A program made the position numbers and the translations under genes. Of a DNA stretch of 64,000 nucleotides, positions 26,198 to 35,338 are shown one piece after another. The notes beneath the pieces are model-generated. The model ran no database searches and was not told the DNA's origin. It worked only from the letters and a program-made list of their open reading frames with translations. The stretch comes from Stenotrophomonas maltophilia (GTDB lineage: Bacteria > Pseudomonadota > Gammaproteobacteria > Xanthomonadales > Xanthomonadaceae): positions 2,822,501 to 2,886,500 of the forward strand of contig NZ_CP029773.1 in assembly GCF_003205835.1 (NCBI RefSeq). The letters are read 5' to 3'. How positions within the stretch are numbered: the stretch's first letter is position 1; each line of letters opens with the position of its first letter.

Positions 26198-28399
26198 TCA
26201 GTTGCCTGTCTTGGACCAATGGGGATCATCGACCTTTTTCGGCTTGCCGTCGTAGTTCCAATGCAGGACATCGTAACTGGCACCCACGTCGATGATGTCA
26301 CGCTTGCTGCCGATCGTCACACTGGTGCCATCGGCCTTCTTCACCGTCTTGCCGATGCCCCAGGCAGGACTCAACCGCATGTCGATTGCTTCACCGCCAT
26401 TGTGGTTTGATCGGTAGGGCTTGCCGATGGCGCCCGCGGCCCCGTAGGCGCTATCCATGGCCTTGGCTCCCTGCTTGGCGGCCTTGAGATCCGGCTTGCC
26501 ATTGGCATCCAGGTGCTGCCAATCGATGTTCACGGCCGCATCGCCATTCTGCGGCTCGAACGCGGGCACCGTGGCTGGATCCGTGCCATTGACGATTTCC
26601 CGTGCGTAGTACATCAGGTACGAGCGCTGGGGCGGGCGCAGCGTCGTATTGATGTTCACGGTCACACCGGCCTCATCCAGCGCCGCGAGGAAGCGGGTGA
26701 TGTTCGACTGGAAGGGCTCCTTCAGATCCGCAACGTTCTTGCTCTGCTTGAACCGCTTGTACCATTGCGCACCGCTCTTCTCACGCTCGCCGTTGTAGCT
26801 GTCGTCCTTGCTGGGTGCCGCGTTGGCATTGGCGGTGGCGACCGCGGAGTAGAAGTTGTTCAGCAACCCGATCGGGTGCAGGTGGAAGACCTCCGGCGCG
26901 CCCGGGAAACCCTTCACATTGGGCGCCACATCCTTCCACCAGCGCAGGTTCTTGATGCGCAGCTTCTCCGCGCTCCATTCCACAGCGCCGTCGAGCATCA
27001 GCGGATCCAGCTCGTTCCACTTGGCGTCTTCCCCGCCCCACTCGCTTTCGTAGCGGACAATCATCCGGCTCAACGCCTGCGCGAGCAGGGGCTGCTTGCT
27101 GGCTGCCTGCAGTTCAGGCTTGCTGATATGCCCATTGCCGTCGGTGTCCAGCAAGGCGTGCAGCTTCTGGATCAACGCGCTGCGCTCAACCTTGTCCGCA
27201 CGCATGCGATGGTCGGTCACCTCATGGGGCTGCATCATCCCCAGCTTCACCAGCGTCGCCGCCATCATGTCGACCGGCTGGATGCCCCCCTCCTCCACCG
27301 TCTCGAATCCCGGCCACGCCCAAGGCGACTGCCAGCCCACCTTGGCGTGCCCCGCCTCGCATGCCCAGCCCAGCACAAAACTACCCGGCTTCTCGCCGCA
27401 GGCAGCCACTTCCCACCAGGCCTTGCCATCACTGTCCAGCGCACGTTTCGGCGCAGGCAGCCGCTCCAGCTCTGCGCGGGACATCACCCGCACCAGGCCC
27501 ACGGCCTCACCGTCGGGACCATCGGCACGCAACGGGTGCTTCTTCCACCACTTCATCCCACCCGCCGAGCACTGCTGCAGATCCTTGCGCAGGATCCAGA
27601 ACGGCTCTCCCAATGGCATCCGCATCTCGCGCCGCTGGTAGTTGTGCTTTCGCGCTTCCTTCTCCGACTGGGTACGCTGGGTATCGGCAGGGCCTACGAA
27701 TACACCGGTGAACTGTCCATCCTTTGCGTTTGCATAACTTTTGCTGCTCGCAGAATAGGTACCCAGCGCCTTGCGATCGAACACCTTCAACTCCGAACGC
27801 TGGACAAGCGTCCACGCGCCCAGGCCCGAGTCCTTGAGCTGGATCAAGCCAGGCTCCGGCTCCATCACGCCGTCCGGATCGGCCGCCTTCTTCAGGCGCG
27901 CGCCCTTCTCGATCACGAACAGGCTTCCTGTTCCCGGCGGCAGCAGCGACGCATAGCGACGCGACTTGGCCAGGAATACGGGAAGCTCGCTACCGGCGAA
28001 AACCTCCAGGTGCATCAATGGGCGTATGCCACGCTTGGGCAACGGCTGGGCATCCACGTACTGCTGGTACTCGCCGACATGGCCCAGCAGTGCGCCTGCA
28101 CCGATCGCGATCGGCTTTTCGGGAATGACCACCTTGTCCAGCTGGACCGGTTGCTTCGGACCGGGATCAAGCTCGGGCATGAATATCCAGCCCTGCTTCG
28201 CGGCTGGGTCAACGGCCTCGCCCGGGCGAACCGGTGCGATCTCGCCTTCGAGGATCCGGTCAATCTGTGCCCATTTGTCCTTGCGGTTCTTCACGGTGAT
28301 CCGGGCACCGCGCGGCAACAGGCCCAACCGGGCCGAGCGGCCGCTGGCCTCGCTGCGGATGTTCAAACCGATGATCGGCGCGGGTGCAGCCTCACTCAT
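26198..28399 (-). CDS. T6SS effector with C-terminal M15-type peptidase and EF-hand
   Basis: A 733-aa protein without signal peptide. The N-terminus has an SH3-like segment (LNIRSEASGRSARLGLLPRG). A calcium EF-hand loop (DTDGNGHISKPEL) lies near residue 415-427. The C-terminus carries the M15/VanY signature SxHxxGxAxD as SNHNGGEAIDM (Ser664, His666, Asp673) and a closing DDPHW with His727, the zinc ligands of D,D- or L,D-carboxypeptidases. It overlaps the upstream effector gene by 8 bp and is followed by paralogue B immunity. Prediction: a peptidoglycan peptidase delivered by the VgrG of this operon. Confidence 0.8.
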   Translation of the reverse strand: MSEAAPAPIIGLNIRSEASGRSARLGLLPRGARITVKNRKDKWAQIDRILEGEIAPVRPGEAVDPAAKQGWIFMPELDPGPKQPVQLDKVVIPEKPIAIGAGALLGHVGEYQQYVDAQPLPKRGIRPLMHLEVFAGSELPVFLAKSRRYASLLPPGTGSLFVIEKGARLKKAADPDGVMEPEPGLIQLKDSGLGAWTLVQRSELKVFDRKALGTYSASSKSYANAKDGQFTGVFVGPADTQRTQSEKEARKHNYQRREMRMPLGEPFWILRKDLQQCSAGGMKWWKKHPLRADGPDGEAVGLVRVMSRAELERLPAPKRALDSDGKAWWEVAACGEKPGSFVLGWACEAGHAKVGWQSPWAWPGFETVEEGGIQPVDMMAATLVKLGMMQPHEVTDHRMRADKVERSALIQKLHALLDTDGNGHISKPELQAASKQPLLAQALSRMIVRYESEWGGEDAKWNELDPLMLDGAVEWSAEKLRIKNLRWWKDVAPNVKGFPGAPEVFHLHPIGLLNNFYSAVATANANAAPSKDDSYNGEREKSGAQWYKRFKQSKNVADLKEPFQSNITRFLAALDEAGVTVNINTTLRPPQRSYLMYYAREIVNGTDPATVPAFEPQNGDAAVNIDWQHLDANGKPDLKAAKQGAKAMDSAYGAAGAIGKPYRSNHNGGEAIDMRLSPAWGIGKTVKKADGTSVTIGSKRDIIDVGASYDVLHWNYDGKPKKVDDPHWSKTGN

Positions 28400-29873
28400 C
28401 TGCGTGTGCCTCCTGCACGACGTTGTCCCATTCCTTCACCTGTCCAGGCCCCCAGCCCAACTGCTCCAGAGCGTCGGCGACATCATCGGATTCACCCGAA
28501 GTTCCACCGCAATCGCAGCCGATGTGGTCATCCTCATCGATCGATGCCTGCGCCGCCGCAGGCGGCGGTGGCACCTCCTGCGCGTCCTTCGCTTTCTCGC
28601 CCACCACGAACTCGTTGCCCTCGGTCCAGAACCCGGGGCGTGCGCGCTTGCGATCCTCCTGATAGCCCGTGAAGTCCATCAGGTGCATGTAGAGGCTGTA
28701 GAAGGAAAGCTCGGTTCCCGGCTCCGGCGCGGCGGCTGGCTTCGAATCCTTCGAATCCTTCGAATCCTTCGAGTCCTTCGAGTCCTTCGAGTCCTTCGCA
28801 GTTTTCGTGGCGGGTGCCGGCGCGACCGCCTTGGACGGAGCGGTGGCGGCAGCAGCCGGAGCGGCCGCCGTCTGCGGCGCCGCAGGAGCGCTGTCCGCCG
28901 CCGTCGCAACCTTCTTGTCCTGTGCTTCCTTCGCCGCCTTGTCGGCCGCCTCGAATTTCGCCTGTGCATCGGCCGGCAGCTTCAGCGTATGCCGCACCAG
29001 CACGAAGCCCTTCGAATACAGTGCCTTGCGCTGCACCTGCGGGAAGGTGATTTCCGGATAGCGTTCGTCGATCCGGTAGGCCACCACCTCGCCGTCCTTG
29101 ATGCAGCGCACGCCCTGGGTCTGGTCCAGCACGGTGCCACTGCCTGCATCGAAATGGACGCCCCCATGCCACAGGCCGCTGGCCCCCACCGGGAAGAAGC
29201 CATCGTCGACACGCGCCAAGGCGCCTTCTTCCTGGGCAGGAAGGCCGAGGTACATCGCGCCATCAAAGGCATCGCTCTTGCCCTGCCTCGGGAAGGGATA
29301 CATCCAGGTTGTCTGCGCCTCTACCGGCGCGCAGCAGCCCAGCTCGTAGCCCCCGAACTTCTTCATGTACTTCGAAACACTCGACCCGTAGGCGTCGGTA
29401 CCGTCCTCCGCCCCGCCGGTACGCAGGAACGCAAGCACGGCAGGGCGCACCCATTGCCCGGTCTTCTTGTCCGGCTTGCCCGGGCCGTAGCCCTTCAGGT
29501 GGGCGGCGGCAATGATGCCGGACTCGGTCACCACGAAGCCCTTCATGGTCTGACCGATGAACTTGGTCGTGCCGAAATAGCGCCCCTGCCGGCAGAGTTC
29601 GCGCATCCACTCCTCGCCCGCCTTGTCCTGCATTGCTTCGTCCGCAAGGAACACCTCGCGGCTCGTAGCACCGTTCTTGCCCGTCCAGTGGCCCTTCCAC
29701 TCCTGCTTTTTCTTGATCTCGGCCGTCGTCTTGTAATACCCAAGCTGCATCAGCGCCTGCTCACCGAACTGGTACTTGCCGATGTAGTTATAGGTATTGA
29801 TGATGCCGATGTCTCCGCTCGATTCCTCGAAGCCGACAGCATCCAGGAACGCCTTCAGGTTCTTAGCACTCAT
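28392..29873 (-). CDS. T6SS effector: lysozyme-like plus M23 peptidase
   Basis: A 493-aa protein without leader. Residues 1-170 look like a lysozyme-type muramidase/transglycosylase (GFEESSGDIG with Glu16/Glu17, then YNYIGKYQFGEQALMQLGYY). Residues 190-410 form an M23 LytM-like domain: HGGVHFD (His236, His240, Asp242), VLVRHT and SLYMHL (His397). A roughly 85-residue Ala/Lys-rich linker with six KDS repeats is inserted between VLVRHT and SLYMHL. The N-terminus is followed by an acidic tail. The gene start overlaps the Ivy-like immunity stop (ATGA). Predicted dual glycan/peptide cell-wall hydrolase. Confidence 0.8.
   Translation of the reverse strand: MSAKNLKAFLDAVGFEESSGDIGIINTYNYIGKYQFGEQALMQLGYYKTTAEIKKKQEWKGHWTGKNGATSREVFLADEAMQDKAGEEWMRELCRQGRYFGTTKFIGQTMKGFVVTESGIIAAAHLKGYGPGKPDKKTGQWVRPAVLAFLRTGGAEDGTDAYGSSVSKYMKKFGGYELGCCAPVEAQTTWMYPFPRQGKSDAFDGAMYLGLPAQEEGALARVDDGFFPVGASGLWHGGVHFDAGSGTVLDQTQGVRCIKDGEVVAYRIDERYPEITFPQVQRKALYSKGFVLVRHTLKLPADAQAKFEAADKAAKEAQDKKVATAADSAPAAPQTAAAPAAAATAPSKAVAPAPATKTAKDSKDSKDSKDSKDSKDSKPAAAPEPGTELSFYSLYMHLMDFTGYQEDRKRARPGFWTEGNEFVVGEKAKDAQEVPPPPAAAQASIDEDDHIGCDCGGTSGESDDVADALEQLGWGPGQVKEWDNVVQEAHADE
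28741..28798 (-). repeat. 9-bp tandem repeat encoding KDS repeats
   Basis: About six in-frame copies of a 9-bp unit (tccttcgaa/tccttcgag on the plus strand) encode Lys-Asp-Ser repeats in the linker of the lysozyme/M23 effector. Copies come in two sub-blocks (gaa then gag), suggesting stepwise expansion. Gain or loss of units would change linker length without frameshift. Confidence 0.85.
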
Positions 29874-30445
29874 GGCTCGCCCCCGCAGTCACCCAGCCGC
29901 CTGACCATCTCGAGATTCACGGGCTTGCGTGCATCGAGCACCGCGCGCTGCGCGTCTGATGGATTGCCCAACCAGCGCACCTCACAGTTCAGGATCAAGC
30001 GGCCGACCATGTGCCTGTCTGCGGGATCGTAGAGCGCTGCCAGCTGTGTTGAGCCGCAGGCATGTGCCTGGCAGGCGGAGTACAGCCACCAGGTACGCCC
30101 TTCGATCGACAACGGCTTGCCTGCCGCACTGGGCCCGGTCAGCAGTCGCGCCTTCAGCGACGGTGCTTGCTTGGCGGGCACCTCTGCCAGAAGGGTATCG
30201 AATGCCTGGGTCACCACTGCATTGCTGCGCCCGCAGCCATCGGGGGCCGACAGCCCCTTGCCGACGAGGGCGAACAGATATGTCGCCAGGGGCTGCTTGG
30301 CGCAGGTCGGCTGCGGAAGATCGATGGAGGCGTCTCCCGGGCGGGCGCCGCTTGCATGCGCGTCCAGTGGCGCTGCTGCAGCGCACTCCCACGACAACGC
30401 CGCCACCAGTGGCAGCAGGAATATCGTCTTCTTCATGTTCTTCAT
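29870..30445 (-). CDS. Ivy-like lysozyme inhibitor, probable immunity protein
   Basis: A 191-aa protein with a signal peptide (KKTIFLLPLVAALSWECAAA). The mature domain contains WWLYSACQAHACGSTQLAAL followed by YDP, which matches the Ivy hallmark of Cys-x-x-His-x-Cys on the inhibitory loop followed by an LYD segment. Ivy proteins are periplasmic inhibitors of C-type lysozyme. It lies directly between VgrG and the lysozyme-like effector, with ATGA overlaps on both sides, so its protective role against that effector is strongly suggested. Start 30445 is coupled to the VgrG stop; 30436 has a better-placed AGGA. Confidence 0.8.
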   Translation of the reverse strand: MKNMKKTIFLLPLVAALSWECAAAAPLDAHASGARPGDASIDLPQPTCAKQPLATYLFALVGKGLSAPDGCGRSNAVVTQAFDTLLAEVPAKQAPSLKARLLTGPSAAGKPLSIEGRTWWLYSACQAHACGSTQLAALYDPADRHMVGRLILNCEVRWLGNPSDAQRAVLDARKPVNLEMVRRLGDCGGEP

Positions 30446-33201
30446 CCTGAGAAACCGATGATCCGTTTCTGCTTCATGTCGCCCAGCACCCACGTCGGCA
30501 ACTCGCTCTTGTAGTTGCTGGGACCGAGGAAGGATTTGCGCTGCGCGTGGACAGCGATCGAACCGGGCGCATTGACCACGATTCCACCATCGGCCACGGT
30601 GATGCTGGCGCCTCCTGACGTAGCGATATGCAGCGTTTTGCCCGCAGCGAGCTCGATGTGGGCCTGGCCACTCGCACCGCGCAGGCCCGAGCGCGCCTGG
30701 ATGCGGATGGAATCTGCCTGTGCCTGGACTTCAAGCGCCCCAGTGCCACTCACAACGGACATCGCTGCAGCTGCCCCGCCTTCCTCGACGGTGGTTGCCA
30801 ACAGGCCCAACGACTGGCTTGCATGCAGGCGGGCCTGCCCCATGACCGTGGTATCGGAATGCCCGCCGCTGGCCAGAAGCAGTGCTTCGCCGCTGCTCCA
30901 CATCATGCCCTGACCGGCGACGTGCACTACCCCGTCGGGTGCCGTCATCCCAAGCAGAGGAGCGCCGCTATGGGGAGTCCGTCCTTCACCGGGCTCGGCA
31001 CTGTGCTTAGGGGCTTCCGCGACTCCCGACGTGTATTGCGTCCCGGCAACCACCGTTCGGACAGCTGCCGTCATCGCCGGCAAGGGGGCCTGCTTCTGCA
31101 CAATGCGCGACCGCATCGCCCCTCTCGCCCCCTCCTGCATCGCCAGCGGGCTGGTCACGTGCTTGCGCGCGGCCTGGGTGAATCGCTCGCCCAGCGTCTG
31201 CAGCTGGGTCAGCAGCGCGGAGGGCTGCACCGCCTCGCCCGCGGGCGCGGACGATCGATGGCCATAGGCGGTGAGCCACACGCCCGCCGTCGCGCGTACC
31301 GCACCCCAGGCATCGCTGCGCAGTTCGAAACCGGTGCCACGCACGCTGCCGACAAAGTTGTCAGCCTGGTGCCGAAGATGACCCAGCGTCAGCTGCGATA
31401 CCTGCTGGCTGCTGGCCAGCTGCGCACGCAGCTGCTGGTTGGAATCGTCGAACAACAGATGGTTGCTGCCTTCACCGCCATCCCATTCGCGCGAGCGGAT
31501 ACCCCACAGCGCACCGCCCTGGCGATGCGCCTGGTCGCCCGCGCCGGCCGCATGCCACGCCGGTGCCTGGCCACCACTGAGGTTGGCCTGCGCGCTGTGG
31601 CGTGCATCGCCGGCCAGGCCATAGGCCGACACGTCGCCCTGGCCACTGGCACCAGCGGGCGTCGGCACCACACCGGCCTCGCCACGCCCGTTGTACAGCG
31701 TTCCCAGCACCAGCGGCCGATCGATATCGCCATCCAGGAAGCCGACCAGCACTTCCTGGCCGATCCGCGGCAGGAACTGGCTGCCAACGCCAGGGCCGGC
31801 GTAGCGCTGTGCCACGCGCAACCAGGCACTGTCGTGAGCGCCCCCGCCCTGTCCCTGCTGGAAATGGAAGCGCACGCGCACACGGCCCTGGCTGTCCGCA
31901 TGCAGATCCTTGCTGGTGCCGCCCTGCCCGGCCACTACCACGGCCGTCTGGTAGCCCGGCACGGTCGGGCGCGGATTCAGCCGGGCACCGGTGCCATCCA
32001 GCAGCAGTGGCCGCCACGGCGTGCTGCGTTCAACCGCCTCGAACCGGTTGCTGTAGCCCACCGCATCGGCCTGCTGCCACAGCGCCGCGTCGTCGCTCTC
32101 GGCCGGCGCGACACCGAACGCATCATCAAGGGTGCGCCGCAGGTCGGTCGGCAGGTTGTTGATGCCGGCATGGTCCACGGCAACCAGCAGCAGCTCCGGC
32201 GGTGTCGCGCCCGGCGCCTGCTGCAGCCGCAGCCAGGCCCCCGATCGCAGGCCACGCACGGTGCCCTGTCCGCGCCAGCGTCGGCTGTGTGCTTCGCGTG
32301 CCTGGGCCAGCAGCCGCGCCTGGCGCGAAGCGGCGGCACCATCGCTGAACGCGTAGGCACCCACGGCATCGAAATCCTCGCGCGCCGACTGGCTGCCACC
32401 GCCGTCCATCGGCGACTGGCCGGCCAAGGCACGTACCTGCCGGTAATCATCACTCTGCAGGCTGACCGTGGTGCTGGCCAGGCTCCGGCACATGCCGATG
32501 GCCTGCACGCTGTCACTGGCTTCGGTGGCATCACTGCGATGGAAACGCACGCCGGACCCGGCGCTGGTCGCATCCTCCGGCAACGCCACGCTGTCGGCGA
32601 AGATCTCCATGCCATTGCCGCAGGGAGCCTCTTCATCGGCGTACAGCCGCCAGCCCAGCCCCTCTTCGGCCAGCAGGCGCTGCAGGAAATCCAGATCGCT
32701 CTCGCGGTACTGCACGCAGTAGCTGCGCACGCGTTCGCCCAGGAAGTCGTCGACCCCCTCGGCCCAGCGCCAGCGCGCGATGTCCCCATGCCCGGCAAGA
32801 ACCGCGTCAACGATCGCGCGAACGGCCTGCTCCTGGAACACACGGCTGTGGCGCGCGTGCTGCAGCCACCAGGTCCATGACACCAGATGCAGACGGTAGC
32901 GGACCAGCCCACCATCGCCTCCAACCCGGGCGGCATCGGCCACCAGTCCGCTGCGCTGGGATTGCCCACCGTCAGCCAGTTGCAGGGTCAATGTGGCACG
33001 CGTTGCAGGCAGTGCCTCCAGGGCAGCATCCGCATCGGTGGAAAGCACGTCTACTTCGGTCCACGCGTGTTCGCCCAACGCGTCACGTCCACGCCAACGC
33101 TCCACGGTGCATGCCGTGAATGCGTCGGACTGCAGGCGATACAGACGCTGGGCGTCGCCAAGACCGGCGACCTGCGCCATCAGGTTGTTCAGCTGATCCA
33201 T
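30442..33201 (-). CDS. vgrG: T6SS spike protein VgrG (second island)
   Basis: A 919-aa VgrG with the same domain order as the first: gp27-like region (RVRSYCVQYRESDLDFLQRL), gp5 needle base (QRYAGPGVGSQFLPRIGQEV, GFLDGDIDRPLVLGTLYNG), and DUF2345 extension. The last 25 residues after KSFLGPSNY differ from the first VgrG, consistent with different cargo. It heads an operon with the Ivy-like protein and two wall hydrolases; notably no DUF4123 adaptor is present here, so cargo may bind directly or through the SH3/linker regions. Confidence 0.95.
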   Translation of the reverse strand: MDQLNNLMAQVAGLGDAQRLYRLQSDAFTACTVERWRGRDALGEHAWTEVDVLSTDADAALEALPATRATLTLQLADGGQSQRSGLVADAARVGGDGGLVRYRLHLVSWTWWLQHARHSRVFQEQAVRAIVDAVLAGHGDIARWRWAEGVDDFLGERVRSYCVQYRESDLDFLQRLLAEEGLGWRLYADEEAPCGNGMEIFADSVALPEDATSAGSGVRFHRSDATEASDSVQAIGMCRSLASTTVSLQSDDYRQVRALAGQSPMDGGGSQSAREDFDAVGAYAFSDGAAASRQARLLAQAREAHSRRWRGQGTVRGLRSGAWLRLQQAPGATPPELLLVAVDHAGINNLPTDLRRTLDDAFGVAPAESDDAALWQQADAVGYSNRFEAVERSTPWRPLLLDGTGARLNPRPTVPGYQTAVVVAGQGGTSKDLHADSQGRVRVRFHFQQGQGGGAHDSAWLRVAQRYAGPGVGSQFLPRIGQEVLVGFLDGDIDRPLVLGTLYNGRGEAGVVPTPAGASGQGDVSAYGLAGDARHSAQANLSGGQAPAWHAAGAGDQAHRQGGALWGIRSREWDGGEGSNHLLFDDSNQQLRAQLASSQQVSQLTLGHLRHQADNFVGSVRGTGFELRSDAWGAVRATAGVWLTAYGHRSSAPAGEAVQPSALLTQLQTLGERFTQAARKHVTSPLAMQEGARGAMRSRIVQKQAPLPAMTAAVRTVVAGTQYTSGVAEAPKHSAEPGEGRTPHSGAPLLGMTAPDGVVHVAGQGMMWSSGEALLLASGGHSDTTVMGQARLHASQSLGLLATTVEEGGAAAAMSVVSGTGALEVQAQADSIRIQARSGLRGASGQAHIELAAGKTLHIATSGGASITVADGGIVVNAPGSIAVHAQRKSFLGPSNYKSELPTWVLGDMKQKRIIGFSG

Positions 33202-33437
33202 GCCATTTCCAGAGTGAAAGCCGCACGACTCTCGGGTGCGCGGCGTCGGTTTCCAGCCAATAAATCTACCAGATCGTGGTGTTCGTCAAAATCACGGCGC
33301 AAGATCGGGCAATGAACTGCGTTCTCCGTCACATAACTGACGGAATGCCGTATTCAGCCCCCGTGACTTTCCCTCATCCCGTAACCGCGTTCACATTCAA
33401 CCGCTAGAATCGACCGCAGTCCCCAACGAGACCTGCC
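33202..33437. promoter_or_regulatory. Divergent spacer between vgrG and tssA
   Basis: This 236-bp spacer separates divergent vgrG and tssA and must contain both promoters. It is AT-richer than the flanks, has a short inverted repeat around 33333-33345 (TCCGTCA/TGACGGA) and a TAGAAT hexamer near 33403, but I see no matching -35 element at proper spacing and cannot assign start points. Confidence 0.4.
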
Positions 33438-34499
33438 ATGCTGGATCAGGAAGCCCTGCTGGCCCCGATTTCCGAACACGCCCCGACCGGTGAAGACCTG
33501 TCATTCTCGGCCGAGTTCGATCGGATCATCGAAAACCGTCGTGCCGACGACCCGACCCTGGACCAGGGCGCGTGGCAGACCGACATCAAGTACGCCGACT
33601 GGAGCAGCGTACTGCGCGATGCCAACGATCTGCTGCAGACCCGGACCAAGGATCTGCGGCTGGCTGGCTGGCTCAGCGAGGCCGCCACCCAGCTGGAGGG
33701 ATTCCAGGGCCTGGCCGCGGGCTACCGGGTCACCGCCGGCCTGTGCGACCGGTTCTGGGAAGAGGTGCATCCACAGGCACCGGACGGCGACTTCGAGGAA
33801 CGTATCGGCAACCTCAGCTGGCTGCTGACCAATTCGCTGCAGTGGCTGCGGGCGGTGCCGATCATCGTCGCCCCACAGGGCCGCTTCAGCCTGGCCGATT
33901 TCGAGCACGCCCATGCCCGCGCCAACAGCAGCGAGGACGATGACGGCCGCCCCGGACTGGACATCCTCAATGCCGCCCGCCGCGATACCCAGCACGGGTT
34001 CTATCGCCAGCTGGCCGATGACCTGCCGGACTGCAGCCAGGCACTGGCCGAGCTGCAGGCCGCGGTCGACAACCGGCTCGGCCTGGATGGCCCCAGCTTC
34101 AGCGCGGTCCGCGAGCAGCTCGAGCATCTGCAGCGCACCGTACTGCGCTTCGCGCGCGAGGCGGGCGTGCTGCTCGATGGCGAGACCGGGCCGGCAGAGG
34201 ACACGTTCAGCGGCACCGACTTCGCCGCGGATGCCCCGGCATTCGACCCGGCGCCGGTCAGCGCCGCCCCGCGTGGGCCGGCCGGTGCACCGGGTTCACG
34301 CAAGGAAGCCCTGCAGCAGTTGCGCCAGGTGGCCGAGTTCTTCCGTCGTACCGAACCGCACAGCCCCGTGGCCTATCTGGCCGAGAAAGCCGCGCGCTGG
34401 GGCGAAATGCCGCTGCACGTGTGGCTCAAGCGGGTCATCAAGGACCATGGCACGCTGGAGCAGATGGAAGAGATGCTGGACGTCAACCCGGAAGACTGA
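33438..34499 (+). CDS. tssA: T6SS protein TssA (ImpA family)
   Basis: A 353-aa protein with the ImpA_N domain: LLAPISEHAPTGEDLSFSAE at the start, then the long helical FDRIIENRRADDP and VTAGLCDRFWEEVHPQAPDG motifs that define TssA. A helical C-terminal portion ending VNPED follows a Pro/Ala linker (about 270-290). TssA organises baseplate and tail-sheath extension. It is the only plus-strand T6SS core gene here and ends at a hairpin facing the OmpA gene. Confidence 0.93.
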   Translation: MLDQEALLAPISEHAPTGEDLSFSAEFDRIIENRRADDPTLDQGAWQTDIKYADWSSVLRDANDLLQTRTKDLRLAGWLSEAATQLEGFQGLAAGYRVTAGLCDRFWEEVHPQAPDGDFEERIGNLSWLLTNSLQWLRAVPIIVAPQGRFSLADFEHAHARANSSEDDDGRPGLDILNAARRDTQHGFYRQLADDLPDCSQALAELQAAVDNRLGLDGPSFSAVREQLEHLQRTVLRFAREAGVLLDGETGPAEDTFSGTDFAADAPAFDPAPVSAAPRGPAGAPGSRKEALQQLRQVAEFFRRTEPHSPVAYLAEKAARWGEMPLHVWLKRVIKDHGTLEQMEEMLDVNPED

Positions 34500-34517
34500 G
34501 CGCTTCCGGGCCATCGA

Positions 34518-34546
34518 GCGGAGAGCGGGCCAGGCCCGCTCTCCGC
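34518..34546. terminator. Bidirectional hairpin between convergent genes
   Basis: A perfect 13-bp inverted repeat (GCGGAGAGCGGGC, loop CAG, GCCCGCTCTCCGC) lies between the tssA and OmpA stop codons. No T-tract follows, but the position and stability fit a shared transcription end. Confidence 0.7.
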
Positions 34547-34550
34547 GCGG

Positions 34551-35336
34551 TTACTGGATCTTGAATTCGATGCGACGGTTGCGCGCGCGGCCATCGTTGC
34601 TGGTGTTGTCCGCCACCGGCTCATCAGGCCCCTTGCCCAGCACGTCCATATGGCTGCCCGGGATGCCCTTGGACATCATGTAGTTCTTCACCGCCAGCGC
34701 ACGCGCGTGGCTCAGGGTCAGGTTGGACTCGCGCTGGCCGACGTTGTCGGTATGGCCGATGATCAGGAAGCGGCTGTCGGGCATCTGCGCCATCTTGGCC
34801 ACCATCTCGTCGAGGATGCTCATGCCGAACGGCGTGAGGCGGGCGCTGCCACTCTGGAACTCGATGATGCGGTTGGCCAGGGTCTGGTCCAGCACGTTCT
34901 GCTGCGATCCCACCTTCAGCGCGTTGGTGACCGTGTAGCTGGTGTTGCTGGCCAGGCTCAGGTCACTGGCGACCTGCTGGCGCAGGGCCTCGTTGCCGAC
35001 CTCACCGCTGATCTTCACGGCCTGGCCGTTCACTTCCAGCTTGCCGGGCGACACCCGCTTCAGGCCAGGGTTGATCATGCCGGATACGTAATCGCCCCAG
35101 TTCGGCGGCGTGGCGATGGTCTCGACCTGGACGCGGTCGACAACGCGATCGGCCCCATAGACCGCGCGCAGGTTGTTGAGCAGCTTGGCCTTGGTTGCCT
35201 GGTCAGGCACCACGCCTTCGATCACCACCGGGCGCTCCGTGGTCGCCTGGGCTGCAGCCGGCGCGTTCTGCGCCGACAGTGGCGCGACGGCCAGCAGCAG
35301 CGGCAGCACGAGAGAAAGAGAATTGCACAGGCGCAT
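34551..35336 (-). CDS. OmpA/BON-domain protein, T6SS peptidoglycan anchor
   Basis: A 261-aa protein with a cleavable leader (LVLPLLLAVAPLSA), BON-like segments (VVPDQATKAKLLNNLRAVYG and VKISGEVGNEALRQQVASDL) and an OmpA-like domain at about 155-261 with the diaminopimelate-binding Asp in LIIGHTDNVGQ and Arg in RARNRRIEF. In T6SS clusters such proteins tether the membrane complex to the wall (TagL/TagN-type role). It begins 2 bp after the TagF stop, in an operon with tagF and tssM. Confidence 0.85.
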   Translation of the reverse strand: MRLCNSLSLVLPLLLAVAPLSAQNAPAAAQATTERPVVIEGVVPDQATKAKLLNNLRAVYGADRVVDRVQVETIATPPNWGDYVSGMINPGLKRVSPGKLEVNGQAVKISGEVGNEALRQQVASDLSLASNTSYTVTNALKVGSQQNVLDQTLANRIIEFQSGSARLTPFGMSILDEMVAKMAQMPDSRFLIIGHTDNVGQRESNLTLSHARALAVKNYMMSKGIPGSHMDVLGKGPDEPVADNTSNDGRARNRRIEFKIQ

Positions 35337-35338
35337 CG

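Noticed and set aside
26513..28672. A 719-codon plus-strand open frame (and a similar one at 20627-22798)
   Set aside because: Shadow frames opposite the M15 effector and the first VgrG; no domain signals.
33395..33415. Sigma-70-like -10 box (TAGAAT) upstream of tssA
   Set aside because: No acceptable -35 element at 16-18 bp spacing; not reported as a promoter.
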